NCBI GenBank assembly: GCA_910588405.1
Contig: CAJUPT010000014.1
Span: 1-59,036 of the forward strand
Direction: 5' to 3'
DNA from: an uncultured Lachnospiraceae bacterium
GTDB taxonomy: Bacteria > Bacillota > Clostridia > Lachnospirales > Lachnospiraceae
DNA: 59,036 nucleotides
Within the stretch, counting starts at the first letter, position 1; each line of letters starts with the position of its first letter. The translations under genes were made by a program, and so were the position numbers. The notes under the pieces were generated by a model that was given only the letters and a program-made list of their open reading frames with translations, was not told where the DNA came from and searched no databases. Positions 8,549 through 17,027 of this stretch are shown piece by piece.

Positions 8549-10142
8549 GGGATATGACAAGCTAAGAGGCGGATATTATACGCCCTCTGATATAGCTGAC
8601 TTTATCGTACGATGGGTCGGGCCGACTCCTGAAAACACGATTTTGGAACCAAGCTGTGGCGATGGGAGTTTTCTTGCTGCATTTAAAAATATATTTCCGG
8701 ATTATAAGCAGGAGAATGTAACGGGGATAGAGCTTGATCCTGCCGAAGCTGCCAAGGCGAGTCAATATGGTTACAAGGTTATAGCAGGAGATTTCTTTTC
8801 ATATTATGAACGTGATGTCGAAGAAAAGAAAACATTTGATGTGATAGTTGGAAATCCTCCTTTTATTCGGTATCAAAATTTTGATGAAAAGTATCGTGCG
8901 GTTGCTTTTGAATTGATGAGGAACCACGGCTTTCATCCGAACCGCTTGACGAATATATGGCTTCCGTTTTTGCTTTTGTCATGTGAAGCATTGGGAGAAA
9001 ACGGAAGGATAGGAATGGTGATACCTGCCGAGCTTTTCCAGGTTAATTATGCCGCTGAGGCAAGAGAATACCTGAGTTCGCATTTTGAAAAGCTGACAAT
9101 CGTGACATTTAAGAAACTTGTTTTTGATGACATCCAGCAAGAGGTTGTACTTCTTCTTGGGGAAAAAAAATCTAATAAAAAAGGGATTCGTGTTGTCGAG
9201 CTGGAAGGACTTAACGCACTGGTCAATGAAGGATTGAATTGCCTGGATCGGGCAGAAATGAAAAAACTGGATCATAGTACGGATAAGTGGGTGAAGTATT
9301 ATCTGACCAATGAGGAATTGGAGATTTTGGAGAGACTAAATGCGGATGAAAGAATTTCAAATGCTCCTGAATTATTCGAGGTTAATGTCGGTCTTGTAAG
9401 CGGTGAGAATGATTTCTTTCTTGTTAACTGGGAGAATGTGAAAGAACGAAAATTGGAGGGGGATGTGACCCCGATTATCAGTCGTTCCGAACAGGTGAAA
9501 GGTGTTTTTCTTTCTGAAGATGAATATCTCGGACTAAGAGAAAAAGGAAAAAAGGTTTCAATTTTTACACCGGGGGATAAATCGCTCGATGAATTAAGTG
9601 AAAGTGCCAGAATCTATATAGCATGGGGAGAAAATGAGGGATATAACAAAAACTACAAATGCAGGATTCGGAAAAGGTGGTACCATGTTCCAATGTCATG
9701 GACGGCTGATGCTTTTCTGATTCGGCAGGCAAATTTATATCCCAAAATGATTATTAATACGGTGGGGGCATTGGTTACTGATACACTTCATAAGGTTCGC
9801 TTTCATGAAGGGGTTGATGGCAATGCCGTTGCTTCTGCTTTCCTAAACACTTACACCCTTGCTTTGAGTGAGACATTGGGCCGCAGCTACGGGGGTGGTG
9901 TTCTTACCTTTGAGCCAGGTGAAATGCGTAGAATGAGGATTCCAATGCAAGGTGCGGAGAAGCTGGATATTCAAAAGATAGACCGGCTTCAGAGAGAAGG
10001 AAAGTATGAGGAGATTTTGTTATATACAGATCAGGTACTGCTGTATGAAAATCTTAATCTAACGGAACGAGAAGTGTCTTTACTGCATTCGATATGGAGC
10101 AAAATGCGTGATCGTAGGCTGACGCGTAAGCGGAGTACATAA
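8535..10142 (+). CDS. N6-adenine DNA methyltransferase paired with the type IIG enzyme
   Basis: A 535-residue class I methylase. Motif I is ILEPSCGDGSF (about residues 36-46) and the catalytic NPPF is near residue 107. The N-terminus has the Y-Y-T-P segment typical of Eco57I/TaqI-group adenine methylases (GGYYTPSDIADFIV). The rest is likely a target-recognition domain. It overlaps the nuclease-methylase gene by 14 bases, so the two are co-translated. Type IIG enzymes often modify only one strand of an asymmetric site, so this protein probably protects the other strand. That role is inferred from family habits, not shown here. Confidence 0.85.
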   Translation: MKPIEGYDKLRGGYYTPSDIADFIVRWVGPTPENTILEPSCGDGSFLAAFKNIFPDYKQENVTGIELDPAEAAKASQYGYKVIAGDFFSYYERDVEEKKTFDVIVGNPPFIRYQNFDEKYRAVAFELMRNHGFHPNRLTNIWLPFLLLSCEALGENGRIGMVIPAELFQVNYAAEAREYLSSHFEKLTIVTFKKLVFDDIQQEVVLLLGEKKSNKKGIRVVELEGLNALVNEGLNCLDRAEMKKLDHSTDKWVKYYLTNEELEILERLNADERISNAPELFEVNVGLVSGENDFFLVNWENVKERKLEGDVTPIISRSEQVKGVFLSEDEYLGLREKGKKVSIFTPGDKSLDELSESARIYIAWGENEGYNKNYKCRIRKRWYHVPMSWTADAFLIRQANLYPKMIINTVGALVTDTLHKVRFHEGVDGNAVASAFLNTYTLALSETLGRSYGGGVLTFEPGEMRRMRIPMQGAEKLDIQKIDRLQREGKYEEILLYTDQVLLYENLNLTEREVSLLHSIWSKMRDRRLTRKRST

Positions 10143-10180
10143 AAATGGCTACTTTTTCTCGCAGGTCCCTTCCATTACGG

Positions 10181-10247
10181 AGTATCCGACAAAATACGTC
10201 AGCGCATAAAATATGCATTGCGGTGACGTATTTTGTCGGAATTATGA
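10181..10247. repeat. Long hairpin repeat between convergent genes
   Basis: Perfect 16-bp inverted repeat (10186-10201 / 10224-10239) with an inner small palindrome. It lies between the end of the methylase gene and the end of the minus-strand ATPase, so it may stop transcription from both sides. It shares sequence with 7505-7550 and with the 65-bp repeats at 37374, so it is better read as a member of an interspersed family. Confidence 0.8.
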
Positions 10248-10276
10248 GCATTTTCCCTTTTTCACGCAGTTCATGA

Positions 10277-12262
10277 TCATGCTGTCTGCGTCTGTTTCCC
10301 GGCTGACTGTGTCTGTCCGGGATTTTTGTTTTCCATTGTGGCGGCAGATGCCTTTTGATGCCATGTCAGCAGCATCGCTGAATTAATGATAACGAAAACC
10401 GATCCGGCATTGTGCACCAGCGCGCCTACGACAGGTTCCAGGATTCCGGTGATAGCAAGGATGATCGCAAGGAAATTCAGTCCCATGGAGAAGCTTAAAT
10501 TAAATTTGATTGTGGTCATCATCCGGTGAGACAGTGCCAGCAGATGGGGCAGTTCCTTTACCTCGTCGTCGATCAGGGCGATATCTGCGGCGTCAACAGC
10601 GATATCGCTTCCCACGCAGCCCATGGCAATGCCCACATCAGCTGTTTTCAGGGCAGGCGCATCGTTGATGCCGTCGCCGACCATGCAGACGGGGGAGTCC
10701 TGCTGCTGATACTGCTTGATCCATGTCAGTTTATCCTCGGGTAGACAGTTGGCGTGGACTTCTTTAACCTTTAGCTGCCCGGCGATGGAGGTGGCCGCGT
10801 TTTCATGGTCGCCTGTCAGCAGGACGGGTGTTACGCCAAGTCTTTCTAGATCGGAAATCATCTGCCGGCTTTCTTTGCGGATGGTGTCGGAGAGGACAAT
10901 ATATCCAATCAGATGGTTGTCATCTGCTATATATATGATTGTACTGCCTTTTTCCGTATATCCAAGAATTTCTTTCCGGACATCCTCTGATATGGAAAAT
11001 CGGTGTCCGGACAGTAGCTTTTCATTTCCGGCCCAAAAGGTTTTTCCTTCGATTGTGGCGGATACGCCCCGTCCAGGCAGCATATGAAACTGTTCGGCAG
11101 GGAACAATTCGAGCGTTCTTTTTTCCCGGAAGCAGCGGGTTATGGCCTTCCCCAGTGGATGCTCTGAGTACTGCTCCACGGATGCCGTGTAAGCATAGAG
11201 CAGGTCGTCTGAATAAGCGCTGTCTATGCTTTTCACTGCGGTGACTTCCGGCATTCCGCAGGTGAGGGTACCGGTTTTGTCGAAAGCAATGGTTTTTACT
11301 GTGGCCAGCCGTTCCAGGGCATCACCCTCACGCACAAGAAATCCGTGCTTTGTCCCGTTGCCGATAGCCGCCATGATCGCGGTGGGTGTGGCCAGTACCA
11401 GAGAGCAGGGGCAGAAGACGACCAGGATCGTCACGGCTCGAATAATTTCTCCGGTAAAAAGCCAGGTTAGCAGTGCGGCGGTGAGGGCGATCACAACGAT
11501 CCAGGTGGCCCATCTGTCGGCGATGCCCACGATTTTTGCCTTGCCTGCATCCGCGGATTGTACCAGCTGTATCATTCTCTGGATAGAGCTGTCTTTACCT
11601 ACCTTTGCCGCCCGCATTTCAAAAACGCCAAACTGATTGACAGTGCCGCTGGATACCTGATCGCCCGGCTTTTTATCGACAGGCAGGGATTCGCCGGTCA
11701 TGACAGCCTGGTTCACGCAAGTTTCTCCGGCGGTGATGATGCCGTCAACCGGGATCGTTTCTCCCGGCAGCACCCGGAGAATATCGCCTACCCAGACCTC
11801 TTCAGCAGGAATGACGGTTTCTTTGTCGTCCTTTTCTTTTTTTGGATCATTTCCGCCGCCAAAATGGATGACCCTCGCTGTCTGCGGCGTCAGATGCACC
11901 AGCTTTTCGATTCCGGCTCTCGCTTTCGCCACGGTTAGCTCCTCTAACAGCCCACCCAGCTGCATAATAAATGCAACCTCCCCGGCGGCAAACTGTTCGC
12001 CGATACAGACAGAGGCAATCAGCGCGAAAGACACCAGTACATCCGCTTTGATGTCAAATTCAGTGACCAACCCAATCACAGCTTCCAGGATAATAGGAAT
12101 CCCACAGAGAAAAATGGCGATCCAGGCCGGGTCAAAGGGCAGGGGAGCCGGCCTTAGTATACTGGTAAGCAACGCCGTCCCGGAAATGACGAGAAAAGTA
12201 ATATCCTTTTTCACGCCGCCGATTTCCAGCAGGTTTTCTAACTTTTCAGCAAACTGTTTCAT
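10277..12262 (-). CDS. P1B-type heavy-metal transporting ATPase
   Basis: Membrane ATPase (661 residues) that pumps a transition metal out of the cytoplasm. Visible motifs in order are the TGES actuator loop, CPC metal-binding triplet at 284-286 inside FCPCSLVLATPTAI, phosphorylated Asp328 in DKTGTLT, the SEHPLGKAI nucleotide-binding His-Pro, and MVGDGINDAPALKTADVG. No N-terminal metal-binding domain with CxxC is present. The last helix reads LVHNAGSVFVIINS, close to the Zn/Cd group but with Asn where Asp is usual, so the substrate is uncertain among Cu, Zn, Cd, Co and Mn. Two CsoR-like palindromes lie just upstream. No regulator gene is adjacent. Confidence 0.93.
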   Translation of the reverse strand: MKQFAEKLENLLEIGGVKKDITFLVISGTALLTSILRPAPLPFDPAWIAIFLCGIPIILEAVIGLVTEFDIKADVLVSFALIASVCIGEQFAAGEVAFIMQLGGLLEELTVAKARAGIEKLVHLTPQTARVIHFGGGNDPKKEKDDKETVIPAEEVWVGDILRVLPGETIPVDGIITAGETCVNQAVMTGESLPVDKKPGDQVSSGTVNQFGVFEMRAAKVGKDSSIQRMIQLVQSADAGKAKIVGIADRWATWIVVIALTAALLTWLFTGEIIRAVTILVVFCPCSLVLATPTAIMAAIGNGTKHGFLVREGDALERLATVKTIAFDKTGTLTCGMPEVTAVKSIDSAYSDDLLYAYTASVEQYSEHPLGKAITRCFREKRTLELFPAEQFHMLPGRGVSATIEGKTFWAGNEKLLSGHRFSISEDVRKEILGYTEKGSTIIYIADDNHLIGYIVLSDTIRKESRQMISDLERLGVTPVLLTGDHENAATSIAGQLKVKEVHANCLPEDKLTWIKQYQQQDSPVCMVGDGINDAPALKTADVGIAMGCVGSDIAVDAADIALIDDEVKELPHLLALSHRMMTTIKFNLSFSMGLNFLAIILAITGILEPVVGALVHNAGSVFVIINSAMLLTWHQKASAATMENKNPGQTQSAGKQTQTA

Positions 12263-12324
12263 TTTTTCCTCTTTTCTGACGCACCTACTGCGTCATCGGT
12301 TTTCAGTTAAATGCATACCTTTTC

Positions 12325-12371
12325 ATACATATGGGGGTATGGGTATATATGAATTATACCTATAGGGGTAT
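12325..12371 (-). promoter_or_regulatory. Two CsoR-like operator palindromes before the ATPase
   Basis: ATACATATGGGGGTAT (12325-12340) and ATACCTATAGGGGTAT (12356-12371) share the pattern ATACnTATnGGGGTAT, 31 bases apart start to start. This resembles known CsoR-family copper-repressor sites (TACCCnnnnGGGGTA type). They sit 60-110 bases upstream of the ATPase start, where a metal-responsive repressor would act. The regulator itself is not in the window. Confidence 0.55.
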
Positions 12372-12396
12372 GATCTGTCAAGAGAGAAATGTAATG

Positions 12397-12427
12397 AAAA
12401 AACCGGCACAGTTGAATACTGCGCCGG
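12397..12427 (-). terminator. Terminator for the minus-strand prs gene
   Basis: Read on the minus strand, CCGGCGCAGT pairs with ACTGTGCCGG (one mismatch, 5-base loop) and is followed by six Ts. It lies about 85 bases past the stop of the PRPP synthetase gene and before the ATPase promoter. Confidence 0.75.
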
Positions 12428-12510
12428 CCTTTGCCACAAGCATTTTTCATTTTATTTGCCTATCCTTTTTATGCTCAGCAATGTCTATATGGATAAACCT
12501 GCTCTTGTTT

Positions 12511-13716
12511 TCAATCTATATTCCCCTTCTGCAGCAGCTTGTGATTATATTTATAAATATACTCCTGAATTTTCTCCGTCGTAGACAGATAATCGCTGAT
12601 CGGAACATCGTGGTTCATGGTGTTGATAATAACCGCCAGGAACTGGCTCATATCCGCTTCCAGATACCAGGGCTTGTGAAGCAGCTCAGGAGAGCGGTAA
12701 TTCAGGTTGGTCGTGATCACATAGTCAAAATAACCCTTCTCATAAAATTCATCAAATTTCTCAAATCCATTGGTAAACAAGCCGAAGGTGCAGCAGACGA
12801 TTACCTTGTCCGCTTTTCTGTTCTTTAATTCCTTTGCGGTATCCAGCATACTTTCCCCAGAGGAGATCATATCGTCGATGATGATAACAGTTTTTCCCTC
12901 TACGCTGCTGCCCAAAAATTCATGAGCTACGATAGGATTCCTGCCGCCCACGATTTTGGAGTAGTCCCGGCGCTTGTAGAACATGCCCATATCCACGCCC
13001 AGGTTATTGGCAAAAAATACTGCCCGGTTCATGGCGCCTTCATCGGGGCTGATCACCATGATATGCTCTTTGTCGATCTGCAGGTCTTTTTCCCTGCCGA
13101 ACAGGGCTTTGATAAACTGATAGGGAGGTTCGAAATTGTCGAAGCCGTGGAGGGGGATCGCATTCTGTACCCTGGGATCATGGGCGTCAAAGGTAATGAT
13201 ATTAGAAACTCCCATATTTACCAGTTCCCGCAGCGCCATGGCACAGTCTAAGGACTCCCGCATCGCGCGGTGGTGCTGACGGCTTTCGTACAGAAAAGGC
13301 ATGATAACATTCACTCTGTGAGCAATGGATACGGAGGTGGCGATAATTCGTTTTAAATCCTGATAATGATCGTCGGGAGACATGTGGTTTAAGTAGCCGC
13401 CCATTTTATAGGTAAGACTGTAGTTGGTAATATCTACCATTATATAAATGTCGGCGCCCCGGACGGACTGCTTCATCACGCCCTTGGCTTCGCCGCTTCC
13501 GAATCGGGGACACTCACATCCCACCAGATAAGAGTCACGGTCATATCCTCTGTATTCCAGATATTCCTGTCGCTGCTTCAGCGCTTCAATATCGTTCTGC
13601 CGAAACCGTGTAATATGATTGTTTACCTGGTCAGCCAGGTCCTTGCAGCTTTCCAGCGCGGCGATGCGCAAAGGCGCGATTGGGATGCTGTTTTTATAAG
13701 TGTAATCTTTTGACAT
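12511..13716 (-). CDS. prs: Ribose-phosphate pyrophosphokinase (PRPP synthetase), long form
   Basis: Makes 5-phosphoribosyl-1-pyrophosphate from ribose 5-phosphate and ATP for purine, pyrimidine, histidine, tryptophan and NAD synthesis. The PRPP-binding loop VIIIDDMISSGESM is clear, as are the ITFDAHDPRVQNA metal-binding segment and VISPDEGAMNRA. It is about 400 residues instead of the usual 310-320, the extended form found in clostridia and relatives, with extra N-terminal sequence and a C-terminal tail. I place the start at MSKDYTYK (13716), 5 bases after GGAGG; an ATG four codons earlier overlaps that ribosome site. Confidence 0.88.
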   Translation of the reverse strand: MSKDYTYKNSIPIAPLRIAALESCKDLADQVNNHITRFRQNDIEALKQRQEYLEYRGYDRDSYLVGCECPRFGSGEAKGVMKQSVRGADIYIMVDITNYSLTYKMGGYLNHMSPDDHYQDLKRIIATSVSIAHRVNVIMPFLYESRQHHRAMRESLDCAMALRELVNMGVSNIITFDAHDPRVQNAIPLHGFDNFEPPYQFIKALFGREKDLQIDKEHIMVISPDEGAMNRAVFFANNLGVDMGMFYKRRDYSKIVGGRNPIVAHEFLGSSVEGKTVIIIDDMISSGESMLDTAKELKNRKADKVIVCCTFGLFTNGFEKFDEFYEKGYFDYVITTNLNYRSPELLHKPWYLEADMSQFLAVIINTMNHDVPISDYLSTTEKIQEYIYKYNHKLLQKGNID

Positions 13717-13852
13717 GTCTGCCTCCATCTGATGGTATTTTCCTAGAATATATATATATCAAATACCAGAAATCGTCAAGATGTTCCGCACAGAAATTCA
13801 GGAAAAACCATTTCAGAAAATGTCGGAAAAGCAATTTTTTTCCAGAATTGAA

Positions 13853-13881
13853 TTTACATTTGAAAATGCAGGTGTTATAAT
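13853..13881 (+). promoter_or_regulatory. Sigma-A promoter for the surface-protein gene
   Basis: TTTACA (13853-13858), 17 bases, TATAAT (13876-13881). It directs a leader of about 140 bases to the ATG at 14030. The sequence between prs and this promoter (13717-13850) shows no gene. Confidence 0.65.
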
Positions 13882-13929
13882 ACGAACATATTAATTATTA
13901 CGTTTGATATATATTCTTTTGAATTTTGT

Positions 13930-13994
13930 TATGCCCGGGGCATATGGCTCGATGTGCTCTCAGAATCCTGCAGCGCCTGATTTTGCAGGATTTT
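13930..13994 (+). promoter_or_regulatory. Leader hairpins before the surface-protein gene
   Basis: A near-perfect palindrome TATGCCC-G-GGGCATA (13930-13944) is followed by a hairpin with AATCCTGC (13964-13971) and GCAGGATT (13985-13992). These arms are the same as those of the hairpin at 161-179 upstream of rimM. They lie in the untranslated leader, about 20 bases before the AAGGAGG site. They could be regulatory or a spread repeat. Confidence 0.45.
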
Positions 13995-14029
13995 GGGAGT
14001 ATATTTCAAATTCAAGGAGGTTGTTTACG

Positions 14030-14380
14030 ATGCATACAGGAAGAAGAAATCGACAGCAGTTTCCGTGGAAGCGTCTGCTTTCCGGTCTACTGGTCTGGAC
14101 AGTGATTTTGACGATATTGCCGCCGCATCCGGATACGAGGCTTGCCGCTGCCGCCGAGCCGGCCAAGCCTTCCCGGGACAATCTCTGCGTGCATCATCCG
14201 GTGCATACGGAGGAGTGTGGTTATAAAGAGGGGACAAGCAATACATACTGTGACCTGGGCTGTACAGAGACGGATGAAGATGGGAATATCATTCATCAGG
14301 AGGGGTGCTCCTATACCCGGCCCTCGGAAAGCCTGTCCTGCAACAGGAAAAGGGCCTGGTTGTTACCGTACCTCTGCTGA
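14030..14380 (+). pseudogene. N-terminal fragment of a cell-wall surface protein (frameshifted)
   Basis: Begins at ATG 14030 behind a strong AAGGAGG. It encodes a basic N-terminus, a hydrophobic stretch (LLSGLLVWTVILTIL) and an AAAAAE cleavage region typical of a signal peptide. A Cys/His-rich segment follows (HHPVHTEECGYKEG ... GCTETDEDGN ... GCSYT), as in clostridial anchored proteins. The frame then ends at 14380, while the remainder of the protein continues in another frame from before 14305. One indel between about 14311 and 14378 would join them. This is a disrupted gene, a phase-variable state or a sequencing error. Confidence 0.75.
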
Positions 14381-16332
14381 AAAAGAACTCTAACCAGAGC
14401 TGGATGGCTTTATATGGCAGTAACATGGGCGGATTCAATTCCATTCCCATTGGCAGCGGCGGAGAGGATGCGTGGCGGAACGCCGTGCTGCGGGCCGCTT
14501 TAATGCAGGCAGGCTCAGACAGCAGCGCTCCATGGCATCTGGAATGGGACAGCGGAAACAGCCGGCTTTTCGGAACATTGAACGACTTACCGGGGCTGGC
14601 CAGCCGCTATCTGATCAATGATCCCAACGGAGACATGAATATTGTCTATGGAATTATTTCCCCCAGAGCACTGACACAGCTAGGGATCAACGGCGTTGAT
14701 GCTAATGAGCGTTATAAAGCCCTGGGAGAATATATTCAAAGGGTAACGCCTGAAGTCGCAATGAATCAGATTCTTTCATCCGACGGGGGCAATGGTTTCC
14801 GCTTCCTCAGCGTAGATCAGTTCAACCGGGATTTCCGGTCTTTGATTTATATTCCCAACGAGCGGCGCGAGCTGTGGGTGATGAAAGTGGATCAGGACGG
14901 CAAACCGCTTGCGGGAACCCAATTTGGCTTATATGATAACGAAAGTTGCGCCGGAGCTCCGGTGTCCTCGGGTTTCACTGACACGGAAGGAAGGGTTATT
15001 TTTTCTCCCACAGGTCAGAACGGTACGCCGGGCCAGGCACAGATGAACTGGGCGGACAGCAGAGACAATGCACGTTATTATCTGAGAGAAATGATCGCTC
15101 CTGTCGGCTATCAAACGAACCCCACGATTATTCCTGTGGTGGTTGGAACCTACTCTATCTATGCCGATGCGGGTTTGCCGGACGACGGCGTCAGAGTGAT
15201 GGCCGGCGTAGGCCGACTGACTCAGACGATGCGCCAGTATGCCATGGACAGCGACGTGGATGTCACCCTTCAGGATATCACGGCTTTTATGCAGACACAG
15301 CCAGGCAATGCTTTTCAGATGACCGGCTGGCAGGATGCAAAGCTTGCGGGCACGGATATTGTCCGCAGTATGAACCTGCATTTTGGGAAAAATGAACAGG
15401 TGGATTATGGGCTTCATGATGAGGATGGCGGTAAAATTTATAAGCCTTTCTTTGTCACCGATACCGGTTTCGTCCGTGCCCGTGTGCAGCAGAATTATCC
15501 TGCGCTTACCGGCAGCCTGTATGAAGGGGAAAATGTGAATGCGAATAAAGAGAATCTGGGTGAAACGGATCTGACCAATTTGTTCAGTCTGCTGAATATG
15601 GTGGTGGTAACTGACCGGACGGAAGCCGAGGTTCGAACAGGGAAGCTGACTGTGAGCAAAAAACTGACCGGCAGCGAGCTGTCTGTTCAGGATTATACGA
15701 AAAATTTCAGATTTCTTCTGGATCTGCGGGATGCCGGCGGAACCCCTTTGACTGGCAGTTATTATTATTTTTATGGTGATGATAAAGCAGGTATGGTATC
15801 TTCGGGAGAAGAATTGTTTCTCCATCATGACGAATCCGTTACCATTCTGGGCCTGCCTGAAGGGGCCAGGTTTGCGGTGACGGAAGGGGAGGAGACAGGC
15901 TGGTATGCGACGCCTTCGTCCGGTACGGTCGGCGGGGAGATTGTAAGGGAAGGAACTGCCGAAGCCAGCTTTACCAACAGTCATGAACCAGGCGAAAATC
16001 CTTCGCCGGATGACGGAGATCCCAATCCGGATGACGGAGATCCCAATCCGGATGACAGAGATCCCAATCCGGATAACAGAGATCCTAATCCGGATAATAA
16101 AAGTTCTCGGCCGGAGGGCAGAGATTCTGGCCGGGAGAACAAAAATGCCCGGTCAGATTCCACGGAAACACTGGCAGCCGCCGATCATCCTGCCGTACAG
16201 TCTGTAAAAATAGCGCAGGACGCACCGACCGGCGACACTGACAGAATCACCTGGCTGGCATTGCTTGGCTGCTTGTCTCTGGCCGGGATAGCTGTCGTGT
16301 ATGGGGCTAAACGGCGCAGAGGAAAGCTGTAA
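14305..16332 (+). CDS. LPXTG-like anchored surface protein body with SpaA/Cna-B domains
   Basis: The main part of the protein whose signal peptide is in the other frame at 14030. A GTG at 14305 could start it, but GGAGG lies directly against it, so a frameshift is the better reading. A unique region (to about residue 190) is followed by a SpaA-type prealbumin domain (LWVMKVDQDGKPLAGTQFGLY ... YYLREMIAPVGY). A pilin-like isopeptide domain comes next (GKLTVSKKLTG ... FTNSHEPGE), then acidic DPNPDD repeats. The C-terminal anchor is APTGD, a hydrophobic helix and KRRRGKL. APTGD is a variant sortase signal. No sortase gene is adjacent. The likely role is adhesion or a wall-linked scaffold. Confidence 0.82.
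   Translation: MLLYPALGKPVLQQEKGLVVTVPLLKKNSNQSWMALYGSNMGGFNSIPIGSGGEDAWRNAVLRAALMQAGSDSSAPWHLEWDSGNSRLFGTLNDLPGLASRYLINDPNGDMNIVYGIISPRALTQLGINGVDANERYKALGEYIQRVTPEVAMNQILSSDGGNGFRFLSVDQFNRDFRSLIYIPNERRELWVMKVDQDGKPLAGTQFGLYDNESCAGAPVSSGFTDTEGRVIFSPTGQNGTPGQAQMNWADSRDNARYYLREMIAPVGYQTNPTIIPVVVGTYSIYADAGLPDDGVRVMAGVGRLTQTMRQYAMDSDVDVTLQDITAFMQTQPGNAFQMTGWQDAKLAGTDIVRSMNLHFGKNEQVDYGLHDEDGGKIYKPFFVTDTGFVRARVQQNYPALTGSLYEGENVNANKENLGETDLTNLFSLLNMVVVTDRTEAEVRTGKLTVSKKLTGSELSVQDYTKNFRFLLDLRDAGGTPLTGSYYYFYGDDKAGMVSSGEELFLHHDESVTILGLPEGARFAVTEGEETGWYATPSSGTVGGEIVREGTAEASFTNSHEPGENPSPDDGDPNPDDGDPNPDDRDPNPDNRDPNPDNKSSRPEGRDSGRENKNARSDSTETLAAADHPAVQSVKIAQDAPTGDTDRITWLALLGCLSLAGIAVVYGAKRRRGKL
16009..16092 (+). 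repeat. 21-bp coding tandem repeat (DDGDPNP)
   Basis: Four 21-base units encoding DDGDPNP, DDGDPNP, DDRDPNP and DNRDPNP, with a degenerate fifth (DNKSSRP). They form the acidic stalk before the wall anchor. Such repeats can vary in copy number. Confidence 0.85.
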
Positions 16333-16413
16333 GTCCGAAACGTTATGGCCCGCTTTGTGGACAGATGTTTTGCAATTAAGAGTTCTCCTCGCATAAAACC
16401 TCTGTAAATGGAT

Positions 16414-16432
16414 AAACTGGTAACAGTTTTTA
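16414..16432 (+). terminator. Weak terminator after the surface-protein gene
   Basis: AAACTG (16414-16419) / CAGTTT (16424-16429) with a GTAA loop and a short T run. The stem is weak. Confidence 0.35.
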
Positions 16433-16468
16433 CTTATGTTTATATTTGTTTTGCGGAGGTTTTGGTTT

Positions 16469-16897
16469 ATGAGCGGATGGCTGATTGCGATTATTTCAGG
16501 GGCTTTGATGAGTATTCAGGGGGTTTTTAATACGGAGGTGACAAAGACCTCAAGTATCTGGGTATCTGGCGGATGGGTACAGCTGACGGCGTTTTTTACT
16601 TGCCTTGTGGCGTGGCTGTTTGCCGGCAGGGAGAGTGTGCGCCCCCTTATGGAGGTGGAGCCGAGGTATATGCTGCTGGGTGGCGTGATGGGGGCTTTTA
16701 TTACGTTTACAGTGATCAAAAGTATGAACGAGCTGGGCCCGGCCAAAGCGGTGATGATTATCGTGGTAGCCCAGCTGCTGGCGGCATATCTGATTGAGGT
16801 GTTCGGTGTGTTCGGTGTGGAGAAGGCAGCCTTTGAATGGAAAAAGCTGGTTGGTATGGCGCTGGCGATCGGCGGGATTATTTTGTTTAAATGGTGA
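16469..16897 (+). CDS. YdcZ-like DMT-family membrane transporter
   Basis: A short (142-residue) membrane protein with about five hydrophobic segments. It starts MSGWLIAIISGALMSIQGVFN, the pattern of the DUF606/YdcZ half-size members of the drug/metabolite transporter superfamily. The asparagine/glycine-rich first helix and the final GGIILFKW helix fit. Half-size members usually pair with themselves or a sister gene, but no sister lies beside it. GGAGG at 16455-16459 supports the start at 16469 rather than an upstream ATG at 16436. The substrate is unknown. Confidence 0.75.
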   Translation: MSGWLIAIISGALMSIQGVFNTEVTKTSSIWVSGGWVQLTAFFTCLVAWLFAGRESVRPLMEVEPRYMLLGGVMGAFITFTVIKSMNELGPAKAVMIIVVAQLLAAYLIEVFGVFGVEKAAFEWKKLVGMALAIGGIILFKW

Positions 16898-16929
16898 GGC
16901 TTGGGGGACAATATATCATTGAAATTCCC

Positions 16930-16958
16930 TTGACACTGAAAAAATCATGATGTAGAAT
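16930..16958 (+). promoter_or_regulatory. Sigma-A promoter of the uracil permease gene
   Basis: TTGACA (16930-16935), exactly 17 bases, TAGAAT (16953-16958). This is the best-matching promoter in the region and gives a leader of roughly 60 bases. Confidence 0.75.
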
Positions 16959-16982
16959 ATGCAGGATAACGTAATGGCAGTG

Positions 16983-17006
16983 GGCGGCTGGTTGGCCGCC
17001 TTCTTT
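16983..17006 (+). promoter_or_regulatory. Hairpin in the uracil-permease leader (possible attenuator)
   Basis: GGCGGC (16983-16988) / GCCGCC (16995-17000) with a 6-base loop and TTCTTT directly after. It lies between the promoter and the AAAGGA ribosome site. A GC-only stem followed by Ts inside a 60-base leader is the layout of a simple attenuator. The control signal cannot be read from the sequence. Confidence 0.5.
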
Positions 17007-17027
17007 ACGAAAGGATGAGTGCATAGT

